From: Deltaproteobacteria bacterium
GTDB taxonomy: Bacteria > Acidobacteriota > Thermoanaerobaculia > Multivoradales > JAHZIX01
DNA length: 64,000 nt
Assembly: GCA_022601195.1 (NCBI GenBank)
Contig: JAHZIX010000005.1
Location: forward strand, 1 to 64,000
Direction of reading: 5' to 3'
The translations under genes were made by a program, and so were the position numbers. Under the pieces are notes generated by a model. The model was not told the origin of the DNA. It saw nothing but the letters and a program-made list of their open reading frames with translations, and did no database searches. Numbering within the stretch: the stretch's first letter is position 1; every line of letters starts with the position of its first letter. Below, piece after piece: positions 1 to 10,300 of the stretch.

Positions 1-113
1 CTTCCGGGTCCGGATCCCGCGAGGCTCGCGAGGGGGTGGTTTCGTCTACCGAATCTGTTAGATCCACAGTATTTCCTGACTCGCCCTTGCTCCTTAATTT
101 CATGGGACCTTAG

Positions 114-776
114 TGTCTCACTTACATTGGCACAGCGGGCTACGAAGGCCAGGAGGGGCGGCTCTCTGACCGCCGCACGACCCTTTCCAGCCAGAGTGAG
201 CTGAGCACCGGCAGCCAGAGCTTCACTCAGGACTTTAGCTACGATCAGCTGGGTAACCTGACTAGCCAGAACTATCCCAGCTGCCACCACTACGGCTGCC
301 CCAATGAGGAGCCAAACCGTCAGGTAAGTTACAGCTACAACAACGGCTTTCTGGTCGGTGTCCCCGGCTACGCCTCGGAGCTGGCCTACCACGGCAACGG
401 AGCCCTCGCAGCAGTGGAGCACGCCAACGGCCTCACCGACACCATCGAGCGGGATCCGGACTGGATGCAGCGCCCGGCGAGCCTCGCAACCGCCCTCGGC
501 AGCTCCTCTCCTCTGTGGACCTCCGGCCCTTTTTCCTATGATGCTGCGGGCAAAATCACCGCCATGGGAGGGGACAAGTTCTTCTACGACGAAGTCAGCC
601 GCCTCACCAAGGCCGAGGTGAAACTGGGTACCGCCACAACCACCGAAACCTACAGCTACGACCGCTTCGGCAATCTCATTTCAATTGGGTCCCGCATCAA
701 TACCATCGACCAGCGCACCAACCGGCTTGACGACTTGGGTTACAGCTACGACCTATCTTGCTCCCTTAAAAGCTGA
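114..776 (+). pseudogene. RHS/YD-repeat protein remnant
   Basis: The frame is open from just after a stop at 111-113 to a stop at 774-776. It encodes repeated YD-type units such as FSYDQLGNLTSQ, VSYSYNNGF, PFSYDAAGKI, FFYDEVSRL and YSYDRFGNLISIG, the hallmark of RHS/YD-repeat surface or toxin-delivery proteins. No plausible start codon or ribosome site lies at the left end. The right end stops inside a further repeat (LGYSYDLS, then unrelated residues) with no RHS core or toxin tip. RHS proteins normally exceed 1000 residues, so this roughly 220-codon piece is a decayed internal fragment. The same degradation zone continues into the 42-bp repeat array that follows. Confidence 0.75.
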
Positions 777-787
777 GTCCACCCATA

Positions 788-1208
788 GCTCAACGGTGAA
801 GTGGCGATACACCTGTAAACATCCACTACTTCCGGGGTGAAGAGTCGTCTCCCATTTCACCTCGCCGCCACCAGTCCGTTGACGGGTCATTTTCGTCTTC
901 ATCAATTCCCGACCAGCCCGGTGAAGGGGCGTTCCGCTTTGCACCTTGCTCTTATCAGGCTGTTGATGGGAAGTTTCCTTTCGTGACACGGCCCGATCAG
1001 GCTGTTGAAGGGGAGTTTTGTTTTGAAACAGGCCTTGAACAGGCTGTTGAAGAGGTGTCTGTTTCTGCAGACCCCATTGAGCAGGCTGAGTAAGGGTCGT
1101 TCCGGTTTAGACCTTGCCTCGATCTGTCTGTTGATGGGTCATTCCCCTTTGGGCCTAGCCTCGATCAATCTGTTGCAGGGGTGTCGTACTGGGAGACTCG
1201 GCTGCGAA
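788..1208. repeat. Degenerate 42-bp tandem repeat array, about 10 copies
   Basis: Units resembling CAGGCTGTTGAAGGGG followed by a variable T-rich stretch recur with their CAG-like anchor at about 789, 830, 872, 914, 956, 998, 1040, 1082, 1124 and 1166. The spacing is 41 once and otherwise exactly 42. Copies are diverged, and the middle ones (956-1040) are most alike. Because 42 is a multiple of three, short open frames on both strands read as 14-residue repeats (for example ending LNRLL, LSRLS, ICLL, INLL on the plus strand). No single frame spans the array, so I do not call a gene. The rest of the gap to 1346 shows no gene. Confidence 0.8.
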
Positions 1209-1346
1209 GGGTGTGAGAGCCGGTGATTGGCTAGTGGGGGAGGGCTTCCGCAGGTGGTTGCGCTGTTTTCTTCTTGGGGGGCCTAGTTCCGGGTGCAGCT
1301 GGCCCGGCTTTTCTAGCGTGCCGGTCCTAGCCAGGCATTACTAGGC

Positions 1347-1374
1347 AGGCATCGTTATCCAGGCATCGTTATCC
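1347..1374. repeat. 14-bp tandem duplication over a stop codon
   Basis: Two perfect copies of AGGCATCGTTATCC lie head to tail. The TAA stop of the minus-strand kinase gene (1369-1371) is inside the second copy. A weaker third copy (AGGCATTACTAGGC) precedes them. Confidence 0.85.
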
Positions 1375-3648
1375 AGGGAGTGTCCGCACTACATCCATGA
1401 CCTCTTTGGCGGAACCGTAGCGCTCTTCGGGCTTCTTGGCCAGAAGGCCTTTGAGGAAGCTGATCCATGGCAAGGGGGTGTCGGGGCGGAAATCTCTCAC
1501 GTCCGGTGGCTCTTCGCTTAACTGGGCGAGAAAGATCGCGGAGATTTGGCGGCCGAGAAAGGGCTCCTGGCCGGCCAGCAGGGCGTAGGTGAGTGTACCG
1601 AGGGAGTAGAGATCGGAGCGGCCATCGAGCTCGGAGCCCTGGAGCTGCTCCGGGGACATATAGAGAGGGGAGCCGATGGCGGTGCCGGTCTGGGTCAGCT
1701 TGGCGCCGACATTGTCCATGCGGGCAATACCGAAGTCGAGAATTTTGAGGCGTCCCGAGGTTAGGAAGACATTTCCGGGTTTGAGGTCCCGATGCACCAC
1801 TCCTAGAGAGTGGGCCTCTTCCAGCCCCGCCAGGAGTTCCATGAGGATGCCCTTGATCTGGGCGAAGGGGAGCTGTCGACCGTTCTCCAGAAGAGAGTCC
1901 AGAGGCTGACCTTCGAGCAGTTCCATGGTGACAAAGATGCCACCTTCGAAACGGCCCAGGTCGTAGACTCGGACGATGTTGGGGTGAGTGATCTTGCGGC
2001 AGATCTGCACTTCTCGCAGTAGCCGGGCTTCCTCTTCTTTGTCGCTATCCACCGGTTGCAGAAGAGTCTTGAGGGCGACGACTTCGCCGAGCTCACGGTC
2101 CAGGGCTCGATAGACTCTCCCCATACCTCCCCGGGCGACCTCTCCCTGAATCTCGTATCTCTCGGCCAACAGGATTCCCTTGGCGAAAGTACCTTTGGAG
2201 GACACCGTGGGGGTGGCGGCCTCAGCGGGAGCCTGGGAAGAGATTTCCAGCCGGGTAGTACCGGCAATGTGAGCGAGAGCGGCGAGGCGGTCGGTAGCCT
2301 CTCGATGCTTCGGTTCCAGAGTCAGGATCTTGAGATAACAATTCCGTGCTTCGTCCGCTCGGGCCAAGCCCTCGAAGGCCCGCCCTCCCCAGAGTAGGGC
2401 CTCGATGGCGATAGGGCCGGAAGCTCGGCGGCTGGCAGGAATGCGGGCGAGGCGTTCTAGAGCCTTCTCGAATTGCTCCTGCTGGACCAAGATACGAATC
2501 AACAAAAGGTTGGCGGCATCGAAGGACGGGTGGTTCGGGTCTACCCCCAGAAGGGTGACGGTGGCCTTGGCGGTCTTGTTGGCGTCGATCAACACCGTCG
2601 CCGCTTCGAGGGGCTTGCCCGCCTTGAGCCGGCAATCCGCTGCTGCTTCCGGCTCGCCAGCTCGGAGGTAGGTTTCCGTGGCCCGGTCAAAAAGCCCACC
2701 GGAGGCCAAGCAACGGGCGGCCACGGAGAGCCGTCCGGCCTTCTCGTAGGCTCCAGCCGCTTTGATGTGCTCCCGGGCGGCCTCCCAATTGGTGGCGGCA
2801 CGCACCCAATCTTCAGCGCTTTCAAAGGCCTGGGCGGCTTGTTTCGAGTAGCCGCCTGCAGCGAAGAGTCGTCCCGCCTCGGCGGGCTTGCCGCATTTTA
2901 GGTAGATCTCTGCGGCGCTCTGCTTGTCGAGCTCCGGTACCTTGGGCAGTAGGCGTAGCGCTTCCCGGGGCGAGCCAACTTTGAGGTAGGAGTCCAAGGC
3001 TTCCCGGTAGTTGCCTCCTTTTTCCAGCAGCCGTGCTCCCTGAAGACTGGGGCCAGCATCTAGGACTTGGGTGGCCGCTTCGCCGCTTCTTCCGAGCTTT
3101 TGGAGCAATTCGGCTTTTTTGATCTCGACTTCTTGTAGTTGGCGCTCGTTGTCCAGGGCTCCCGTGGGTCTCTTCTCCCGCTTCAACCGACCGGCTTCGT
3201 GTTGGAGCGCCGTGAGGGCATTCTCGAGCTTGCCGCTGCGCTCGTAGTAGAGGGCCGCCGATGCCCAGTCTTTCGCCTGTTCGAAGTAGCGGGCTGCCCG
3301 ACCCGTTTGCCTTAACTTCAAGGCGGTCTGAGCTGCTTGAGCGTAGGCGCCGCCGATCTCGAACAGGGCGAAGGCTTCCAGATGGTGTCCGGCGGTTGCC
3401 AGGAGCTCTCCGGCCTGGAGGGGAGTCGCTTCCGTGTCCGCTTCTTCACCGAGCACTGCTCGCATGGCGTATTTGACAGCTGCGCTTTGGTTGCGTAGCT
3501 CCGCGGCAAGGCGAGTCGCTCGGCGGAAGTCACCGCCCTTGGCAAATAGCTCCATGGCTTCTTCCAGGCGACCCGCCTTGAGGCGATCCTGTGCCCGTTT
3601 GATGGGATCAAAGGAAAGCTTGGAGAGCCAACTGGTCTTTTGTGCCAC
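1369..3648 (-). CDS. Serine/threonine protein kinase with N-terminal helical (TPR-like) repeats
   Basis: This is a 759-residue Hanks-type kinase with an unusual order: a long alpha-solenoid first, kinase last. Residues about 20-470 are a run of A/E/R/L-rich helical hairpins (units like AGRLEEAMELFAKGGDFRRA and AGEPEAAADCRLKAGKPLEA), typical of TPR-like protein-binding arms. The kinase domain starts near residue 498 with the glycine loop ARGGMGRVY, Lys527 in VALKTLL, the catalytic loop HRDLKPGN (Asp621) and DFG at 638-640. All catalytic residues are present, so it should be active. No transmembrane helix is evident, implying a cytoplasmic enzyme recruited through the solenoid. The start is GTG, with AGGAG about 12 bases upstream. 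Substrate unknown. Confidence 0.93.
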   Translation of the reverse strand: MAQKTSWLSKLSFDPIKRAQDRLKAGRLEEAMELFAKGGDFRRATRLAAELRNQSAAVKYAMRAVLGEEADTEATPLQAGELLATAGHHLEAFALFEIGGAYAQAAQTALKLRQTGRAARYFEQAKDWASAALYYERSGKLENALTALQHEAGRLKREKRPTGALDNERQLQEVEIKKAELLQKLGRSGEAATQVLDAGPSLQGARLLEKGGNYREALDSYLKVGSPREALRLLPKVPELDKQSAAEIYLKCGKPAEAGRLFAAGGYSKQAAQAFESAEDWVRAATNWEAAREHIKAAGAYEKAGRLSVAARCLASGGLFDRATETYLRAGEPEAAADCRLKAGKPLEAATVLIDANKTAKATVTLLGVDPNHPSFDAANLLLIRILVQQEQFEKALERLARIPASRRASGPIAIEALLWGGRAFEGLARADEARNCYLKILTLEPKHREATDRLAALAHIAGTTRLEISSQAPAEAATPTVSSKGTFAKGILLAERYEIQGEVARGGMGRVYRALDRELGEVVALKTLLQPVDSDKEEEARLLREVQICRKITHPNIVRVYDLGRFEGGIFVTMELLEGQPLDSLLENGRQLPFAQIKGILMELLAGLEEAHSLGVVHRDLKPGNVFLTSGRLKILDFGIARMDNVGAKLTQTGTAIGSPLYMSPEQLQGSELDGRSDLYSLGTLTYALLAGQEPFLGRQISAIFLAQLSEEPPDVRDFRPDTPLPWISFLKGLLAKKPEERYGSAKEVMDVVRTLPG

Positions 3649-3907
3649 GGCGGTCCTGGAACTCCTATGGGATCTTTAGCCCTTCCTTCTCCCCAAACTT
3701 CTGCTGCGGCAGCGTATTTACCGGGATCTTCGGCGTCAGAATGCAATTTTTCTTGTCGACAGAGTGTCACTCTGCCTGCGTCGCAGAAATCGCCTTCTTC
3801 CTTGGATCTCCCGACATCTACGCTGCCTCGCGACGAAGTCGTCGAGAACGAAGGGCTTTAGGGGAGATCCTTTGCAGTATACCGAAATTCCGTCCGGCTT
3901 CGGTTTC

Positions 3908-4294
3908 TCAGGCAGCACGGCTGTCTTGGTCACGGAATCTGCTGGGATCAGCCTCCCGAACCATGCACAGAACCTCCACCCAGGTGGCGCTTTGACTCTG
4001 CAGAAGCTGCAAGACGGTATCCGGGTCGAGGAGGCCGCGGCCATCCGCTTCATCAATGCCGTCAGCGAGAGCCTCCAGCAACTTCAGGGCTGTGTTCCAA
4101 CTGCTTTCGGCAGCCTCCCGGTGGTGACGGGCGCAACCATCGAGGATGCTATCGGTGATGTTGGAGGTCAGCTGGCGCAGTCGATGGACCAGGGCTGGGG
4201 GAGCTTGCTTGGGGAAGCGGTCGGTCGCTTGGAAGATTTGTAGGGTTAGGGATTCACTGCGGCGAAAAGCGAGAATCTCGTGATTCAGGGTCAT
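3908..4294 (-). CDS. Four-helix-bundle protein (S23/IVP-like)
   Basis: This 128-residue protein is predicted almost entirely helical. It resembles the bacterial four-helix-bundle family first described from 23S rRNA intervening sequences. The segment with FPKQAPPALVHRLRQLTSNI matches the family pattern in which Phe-Pro precedes a Leu/Arg helix and an S/T-x-N-I turn, and the last two helices follow (WNTALKLLEALADGID; LLQSQSATWVEVLCMV). The related Avd protein acts in diversity-generating retroelements, but no reverse transcriptase or template repeat is visible here. Function unknown. ATG start preceded by a purine-rich site (AAAAAGGAG), just before an AT-rich intergenic region. Confidence 0.7.
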   Translation of the reverse strand: MTLNHEILAFRRSESLTLQIFQATDRFPKQAPPALVHRLRQLTSNITDSILDGCARHHREAAESSWNTALKLLEALADGIDEADGRGLLDPDTVLQLLQSQSATWVEVLCMVREADPSRFRDQDSRAA

Positions 4295-5153
4295 TGTAGC
4301 TAACTCCTTTTTGCGTTGAATTCTCCGGTTGGATATCTAAGACGCAAAAGGACCTGCCAATCTTGCACTCGGGATGAGGAAACATTGGCACACCTATTCC
4401 CACAATCCCTAAATGAGCGTGGACTTTTTCCGAGGAATAGAGGTATCAGCATGGGGGAATGTGAGATCTAGGACCGCTTCGGGTGCCTCGATCCGAAATC
4501 TGAAATCGTTTTTTAGCCTCTTGAAGGCTCTTGGAACGGCGACCCCTGAAAGGAAATTCACTCGCTAAGTGCTGCGTTTTCAGGTGTTTGACGAGCTCGT
4601 TTTGAGAAGGGAGTCCCCCCAAGCGCTGCGAGAACGCCTGCCGGGAGGAAAATAGACAAGGGAAAGTATCGAAGGCCTGGCACGAGGCTTGCTTACTATG
4701 AAGGGCAACAAGGGCCGAGAGGCCCGAACGAAGTGCCTACCAAGCAGTAGCGGAGTGATAGTCCGCTATCTTGTCCCAAAGGCCTACCAACTACCCTACC
4801 AAAACAGCCTACCCGCCGGCCACCCCACAAGATGGGGTGGTCCCGCCGTTTATGGAAGTGCGACAAATCCCTTCTACCGGGACATTTCGGCATTCGAGTC
4901 GAACTCTCCATGGAGACACCTGTCTGACCTCAATAAGTGACACTCAAGTTTCGGCTCGATCTAACGGACTCACTCTGGCTGGCTCCTTCTGGCAGGTTCG
5001 CCCTAGAAGAATGAGCCTGCTAACTGGGGCAGGGGCTGTGGCTGGGGCGAACCCGGGAGCAGGTGCGACAGATTGGCCGGGTGGCGCAGGTGAGGCAAGC
5101 GAGTCGGGGGAACAGGTCGGCTCTGCCCGAGTGGAATCTGCTATAACTCAGTT
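4295..5153. other. Long intergenic region with a strong hairpin
   Basis: I see no convincing gene in these 860 bases; the open frames lack codon bias and good start sites. An inverted repeat at 4818-4842 (CCACCCCA, five-base loop, TGGGGTGG, plus two outer pairs) could form a 10-bp hairpin without a following T-run. The 4295-4440 part is AT-richer and probably carries the promoter of the leftward four-helix-bundle gene. Confidence 0.55.
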
Positions 5154-5573
5154 ATGTCTAGGAAATACAGCCAGCCTGGCTATGGCGACAGCTCCCGTTC
5201 TGAAACACCACGATCCGAACCGACCGGTCCCCGACCGCAGCGAGAAGGGCCCCGGGGTAAGGGCTTTGGAGCCCAACGCGAGGACGTCTTTCGCTGTCGC
5301 GATTGCAGTACCCAGCGCCGGATCAGTGATGAAGTTGCCTTCGACACGGAGTGCAGGAAATGCGGAAATCCTCTTCACAGTTGCGTCAACTGCCGCTTTT
5401 TTGACAGCAGCGCCCGGTTTCAGTGCCGTCAGACCCTCCCGGCGGAGGTGTCCAGCAAGACCAAGGCGAACCAATGCGAGCTCTTCGATCCCAAGGTGGT
5501 TCAGGAATTCGCTTCCGACGTCAATCGGTCCTCCGATGCCCGGGCGGCCTTCGACGCTCTCTTCAAGATGTAG
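5154..5573 (+). CDS. Small Cys-rich (putative zinc-ribbon) protein
   Basis: This 139-residue soluble protein has a basic, Pro/Arg/Ser-rich disordered N-terminus (about 1-45), then a Cys-rich core: FRCRDC, ECRKCG, SCVNCRFF, FQCRQ and NQCELF. The paired Cys spacing (CxxC three times) suggests bound zinc or another metal. The C-terminal tail (SSDARAAFDALFKM) looks like a helix. I do not recognise a named family with known function; it may be a nucleic-acid or protein-binding zinc ribbon. It converges with the AraC gene, whose stop overlaps this gene by 11 bases. Confidence 0.75.
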   Translation: MSRKYSQPGYGDSSRSETPRSEPTGPRPQREGPRGKGFGAQREDVFRCRDCSTQRRISDEVAFDTECRKCGNPLHSCVNCRFFDSSARFQCRQTLPAEVSSKTKANQCELFDPKVVQEFASDVNRSSDARAAFDALFKM

Positions 5574-6498
5574 CTCGAGTCTCTGGATGGGGCATCGCCC
5601 CTTGCCTGCGTAGGGCTCCCGGGTTGATCCTGAAATGTCTCTTGAAGGCTCGGCCAAAGGCTCCCTCGGAGGCAAAGCCGACGTCTCCGGCGATGGCAGA
5701 CAGGGGGAGCTCCGTATCGCGAAGTAGTTCTCTCGCCCGTTGCAGCCTCCATTGGCCCAGGTATTTCATCGGTGGCATGCCCACCAACCGAGAGAAGCGA
5801 TCGGCGAAGCTCGAACGGGACATTCCGCTGAGGGAGGCCAGGGTCGGCAGGGACCAACTGTCCCCGGGGCTGTCGTGGATGGCGCCGAGAGCCCGGCTGA
5901 GTCGGCGATCCGCCAGGGCCGCGAAGTACCCCTCTTTGCCCCGGTTGCGAAGAATGAAGGCGCGCAGCAATAGAATGAAAAGCCCCTCCGCCAGGCGATT
6001 TACCAAGGCCTCGGACCCGGGTTCGCCACTGCCCATTTCATCGATCAATAGAGTGGTCGAGGTCTCTAGCCAGGTGGCCTGACGGCGTTCGCTGGCGGGC
6101 ACCAGAATCCATTGGGGAAGAGACTCGATCAATGGGTGATCGAGGCCCCGGTCGAGCTCGAAATGGCCGCAGATCAGAGTGGTGGAGTCTTCTCCCGGAG
6201 GGAGATCCTCAACGCTGCCCGAGGAGAAGGCCGCGGTTCCCGGAAGGCGAGGAGCGGTGGCTTCGCTCGCTAACCAATGGGCCTGTCCATGGGGGAGAAG
6301 AATGGCATCGCCGGCGTTGACTTGGTGAATCACCTCGGCCCCATCCACTTTGAAGAAGCACCGCCCGCGGGCGACCAGATGAAATTGGGAGACCTCATTG
6401 GCAGCCATGTCGAATCCCCAAGGGGAAGGGAAGTCCTTGCGGAAATAGATCTGACTTCGCAACCGGATCGATCTCAGAACGGGGCTCAGGGAATCCAT
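5563..6498 (-). CDS. AraC-family transcriptional regulator with cupin sensor
   Basis: This 311-residue regulator has an N-terminal cupin-type sensor (about 10-180; note VNAGDAILLPHGQAHWLA, a typical cupin strand pair) and a C-terminal AraC DNA-binding domain (about 205-305). The latter carries the two helix-turn-helix units LASLSGMSRSSFADRFSRLV and AIAGDVGFASEGAFGRAFKR, the second followed by the family's F-R-x-x-x-G-x-x-P-like tail (FRINPGALRR). Ligand and targets cannot be told from sequence. No enzyme gene sits beside it on the same strand; the divergently placed YHS gene begins about 250 bases away and is a possible target. Confidence 0.92.
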   Translation of the reverse strand: MDSLSPVLRSIRLRSQIYFRKDFPSPWGFDMAANEVSQFHLVARGRCFFKVDGAEVIHQVNAGDAILLPHGQAHWLASEATAPRLPGTAAFSSGSVEDLPPGEDSTTLICGHFELDRGLDHPLIESLPQWILVPASERRQATWLETSTTLLIDEMGSGEPGSEALVNRLAEGLFILLLRAFILRNRGKEGYFAALADRRLSRALGAIHDSPGDSWSLPTLASLSGMSRSSFADRFSRLVGMPPMKYLGQWRLQRARELLRDTELPLSAIAGDVGFASEGAFGRAFKRHFRINPGALRRQGAMPHPETRATS

Positions 6499-6745
6499 CT
6501 AAAAGTGTCTCCTATCTCGCCTCTCATGCCTCTCAGGGCTGACTGCTTTCTGAAGGCTCGAAGAATGACTCTAGCCTACTCGTAGTCCATCCCTGCGTGG
6601 CGCTTTCGGACGAATTGGTGAAAAGACTGGATTTTCAGGCATTGAGTGTCCAGCAATGCTGCCTCAGTATCTGCAGCCAGAGAAAACATCGATCGTCTGG
6701 AGCTCGGAATCTCCGAGGCCCAGGGTCGACCAGACAGGAGAGGCT

Positions 6746-7219
6746 ATGAACAGATTGCAGAGACGTTTGATCGGTTGTGTCGTGGTGGCAGGGGCCTGCT
6801 GGGCGGGTATGGGAGCCAGCGCGGAAGCTGGTCCCAAGCTTTTCGCCACCGATGACGGAGTGGCCATTGCAGGCTACGACCTAGTGGCCTATTTCACCAC
6901 CAATACGGCCATGGAAGGGAAACCCGGTACCACGGCTCGGTACGCCGGTCTGACCTTTCGATTCTCCACTGAGGAGAACCGGGACCTATTCCAAAAGGAC
7001 CCGAAAGCCTATTTGCCTCAGTACGGTGGCTGGTGTGCCTACGGCATGGGAGCCAAAGACACCCAGTACCCTGCCGATCCCAAGACCTTCAAGATTGTCG
7101 AAGGAAAGCTCTACCTGTTCTACAACGGCGAGCATGGCAACACTTCGGTGCCCTGGAATGCCGATGAGCGAGCTTTGCGCCAGCAGGCGGATGCCCATTG
7201 GAAGCAGAGGGGTGGTTGA
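6746..7219 (+). CDS. Exported YHS-domain protein
   Basis: The 157-residue protein begins with a signal peptide (MNRLQRRLIGCVVVAGACWA, cleavage near ASAEA) and continues as a YHS domain. It has AIAGYDLVAYFTT, YAGLTFRFSTEENRDLFQKD and YLPQYGGWCAYGMG, the pattern shared by exported YHS proteins thought to bind metal through the Tyr-His-Ser region and nearby Cys. I chose the ATG at 6746 over an upstream in-frame start because CAGGAGAGG precedes it and it begins directly with the signal sequence. The gene ends at a strong shared terminator. Confidence 0.85.
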   Translation: MNRLQRRLIGCVVVAGACWAGMGASAEAGPKLFATDDGVAIAGYDLVAYFTTNTAMEGKPGTTARYAGLTFRFSTEENRDLFQKDPKAYLPQYGGWCAYGMGAKDTQYPADPKTFKIVEGKLYLFYNGEHGNTSVPWNADERALRQQADAHWKQRGG

Positions 7220-7283
7220 TCGAGAGCGATGGGAGGAATCTCTCTGGCGCCCGTGAACAAGGAACGGCGCAGAGGGAACAGTA

Positions 7284-7331
7284 GAGAAAGAAAAAGAGCC
7301 GGAGTGGAAGCCCCGGCTCTTTTTCTTTCTC
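7284..7331. terminator. Bidirectional intrinsic terminator
   Basis: A perfect 19-bp stem (7284-7302 with 7313-7331) with a 10-base loop. The core is GAGCCGG/CCGGCTC flanked by A-run and T-run, so it works on either strand. It sits between the converging YHS and amidohydrolase genes. Confidence 0.95.
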
Positions 7332-7346
7332 AGGGAAGCCTTCTCA

Positions 7347-10300
7347 TCAGTGGGCGCAGCGGCTGGTGGCCGGGGCGTTGCAGGCTGAGGTGCTACAGCC
7401 AGCAGTGACCCCTCCCTCAGAGAAATAGAATGGTTCGACGGTGGTCTCCTTGCCGCCGACCTCCTTCATGGTGGCGGCTTCGAAGAGGCGGCCACCGACC
7501 ATGACCCAATGCACCGACTCGGAATGGCGAATGTTCTCTAGGGGATCCCGGTCCAGCACCATCAGGTCCGCCAGCTTGCCGGCTTCCAAAGAGCCCAGGT
7601 CCCGTTCCATTCCCAGGTATTGAGCCCCATCGAGGGTCGCTGAGCGCAGAGCTCGCCAGGGGCTCATGCCCCCCTGCACCAACATCCAGATCTCCCAGTG
7701 GGCGGCTAGGCCCTCCCGCTGGCCGTGGGCGCCAATCTGGACGCCGACTCCCAGCTCCGCTAGCTCATGGGCGATCCGGGCGTTGGCGATGTGGTTGTAC
7801 TCCTCCAAAGGAGCTTTGGTGGGGCGGCGGGAACGCGCGTCGAGCTGCGCTCGAGGTACGAAGGTGAGTAGGCGCTGGTTGTTCCACACGTCGGTGTGCT
7901 CGTACCAATAGTTCTCCCCAAAAATTCCTCCATAGCCGACTCCGAGGGTCGGGGTGTAGGCGGTTTCGCTCTGGGACCAGAACTGGCGCACGTCGTCGTA
8001 AATCCGGGCCACGGGGATAGAGTGCTCGATGCCGGTATGTCCGTCAGCGATCATGGTGAGATTGTGTTGTAGCAGGGAGCCGCCCTCTGGAACTACCAAC
8101 ATATCGAGCTCTCGGGCTGCCTTGAGCACCTGCTGGCGTTGTTCCCGACGGGGCTGGTTGTAGCTCTTGACACTAAAGGCCCCAGCGGCCTTCATGCGCC
8201 TCAGATGAGTCTCGGCGCTTTTCAGGTCGTCCACCACGGCAGTGAATCCGGTCTCGGCTCCGTAGAGGATGGTGCCCGTGGAGAAGATTCGCGGTGCGAC
8301 GATCTCACCTGCCCTCGCCATCTCGGCGGCGGCAAAGATTTCGCTGGTGTCATTGGAAGGGTCGTGGAGAGTCGTGACACCAAAGGTGAGAGAGGCGTAG
8401 TTGGTCCAATTCTGCTGGGGGATGATCTCGTCCTGTCCTTGAGAGCCATGCCAATGGACATCGATGATGCCGGGCAGAACGGTTCTCCCTTCGAGGTCGA
8501 TGACCCGAGCTCCGCGGGGAATGGTGACACTGTCCCGAGGGCCCGCAGCGAGAATTCGATCTCCCTCGATGACCAGGGCGCCGTCTTCGATGACCTCCTC
8601 ACCTTTCATGGTGATCAGGCGTCCGCCCACCAAGGCAACGGTGGCGTCAGGGACGTAGGTGGGCACTTCAAAACTCAGGTCGATGCCGCTCTCGGGGGGA
8701 TCCAGGGCCTCTTCCGGAGCACCCTCGAGAAAGGTGAAGACCTCCGGCAGGCTGCGCTGGTACAGCTCTGAGCCCAGAGACCAATAGAGGGTCTCTCCGT
8801 CGCCAGACCAGTGGAGGTACTCCCCGGCGTCGCGGCTGACTTGGTGCAGGGGAAGGCTCTTGGACTTCGGTCCAAGATGATGCTCTTTACCGCTCCGAGG
8901 GAGGGGAGCTATGTAGGCTTGGAAACGTTCTTGAAAGGCCACCCAACTTTCGTCTGGCGAGACTTTGAACTCGGCGGCCCAGTCGGTGAGCAGGTGAGTC
9001 CTCACCTCGGTTCCGTCTAGGCCCACGGAGATCAAGGCGGGTTTTCTCTCGCCCCGGATGGCGCGCAAATAGACTCGATCGCTAGAGGCGCCGAATTGAG
9101 GCGAGGATCCCTCGTCGAGGACTAGCTGGGCGGGGTTGCTCTCGTCGCTGCCTGCGATGGGAACTCGGTAGATCCCCGGCTCCGCAGACCAGGTCGGCGG
9201 CCGCAACCAGCCTCCTTGGAGCTTGTTGTAGACCACCGTGGCGCCGTCCGGAGAGATCGCCGGTTCGCTGTAGTGGCCCGGCTCTGAGGTCAGGACCCGG
9301 CCTTTGCCACCGCTGGCGGCAACGACTCGGACCGTGCCGAGCTGTTGGTCCTGCCAGGTGGTGTAGACGATCCACTTGCCGTCCCGGGAGAAGGAGGGGA
9401 AGAACTCGTAGTGATCCTGCTGATCCGTGAGGCGCTTCGCCTTGCCGTTGGGCAGGGAGCGCACATAGAGATGCCCCAAGGCTTGGAATACCACTTGGTT
9501 GCCATTGGGAGACACCTGGACCCAGCGCAGCAGGTGAGTGCGGAAGTTCTCAGTGGTGGCCTCCTGGGGGAAGCGAGCCGCCTGGAGCATGGTGTGCTGG
9601 GCTCGCACCCGAAAGGGAATCTCTACAGCTTCTTTGGTGGCGATGTCGAGGCGGCGAATTTTTCCTCGAGACCAAAAGACCAGGCTAGCGCTGTCGGGAG
9701 TCCACTCCATGGAAGGGTAGACTCCGTGAATGGCCCAGGTCTCCTGCATATCTCTTTCCAAAGGGGAGTAGATGGGGAACTCGGCTCCGGAGCGCAGGTC
9801 CTTCAGGAAGAGAGTGGAAACGAAACGCACCCGCCGGACGAAGGCCAAGTAGCGTCCGTCGGGAGAGGGTGTGGGACGAATGGCGCCGCCGGGGCCGGTG
9901 ACGAAGTTCTCGACCTCACCGGTCTCGCGATCGACCCGGCGAATGGCGTAGATCTGGCCGTTGGAGTCTTTGCTGTATTGGAAGACCTCGCCGGGAGTGA
10001 CGTCTTGGCTGAAGTAGAGGTAGCGTCCGTCGGGAGAAAAGGCCGGTTCTCCGACGTCCTTCTGCTCGTTGGGCTTGACGGTCATCTGGACTCCTGCGCC
10101 ACCGCTGCGATGGTAGAGCCAGATTTCTCCGGACCCCAGAGAACGCCGCGAAGAGAAGTGTTTGTGAGCGGCGATGAAATCTCCTTCGGGGGCCCAGGTG
10201 GGGCTGTTGAGGAGCCGAAAACTCTCCTCGGAGACCGCCTGGGGATCGGAGCCGTCGCGGGCCATGGTCCAGATGTTGTCCCCGCCTCCACGGTCGCTGG

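Noticed and set aside
788..1208. CRISPR array
   Set aside because: Units are contiguous tandem repeats of 42 bases without constant repeat plus variable spacer structure.
3908..4294. Diversity-generating retroelement (Avd-like four-helix bundle)
   Set aside because: No reverse transcriptase or template/variable repeat is visible nearby; the four-helix-bundle family also occurs alone.
4696..5613. Open frames of 70-280 codons on both strands before and over the Cys-rich gene
   Set aside because: They overlap the supported Cys-rich gene or lack start sites and codon pattern, and look like chance frames.
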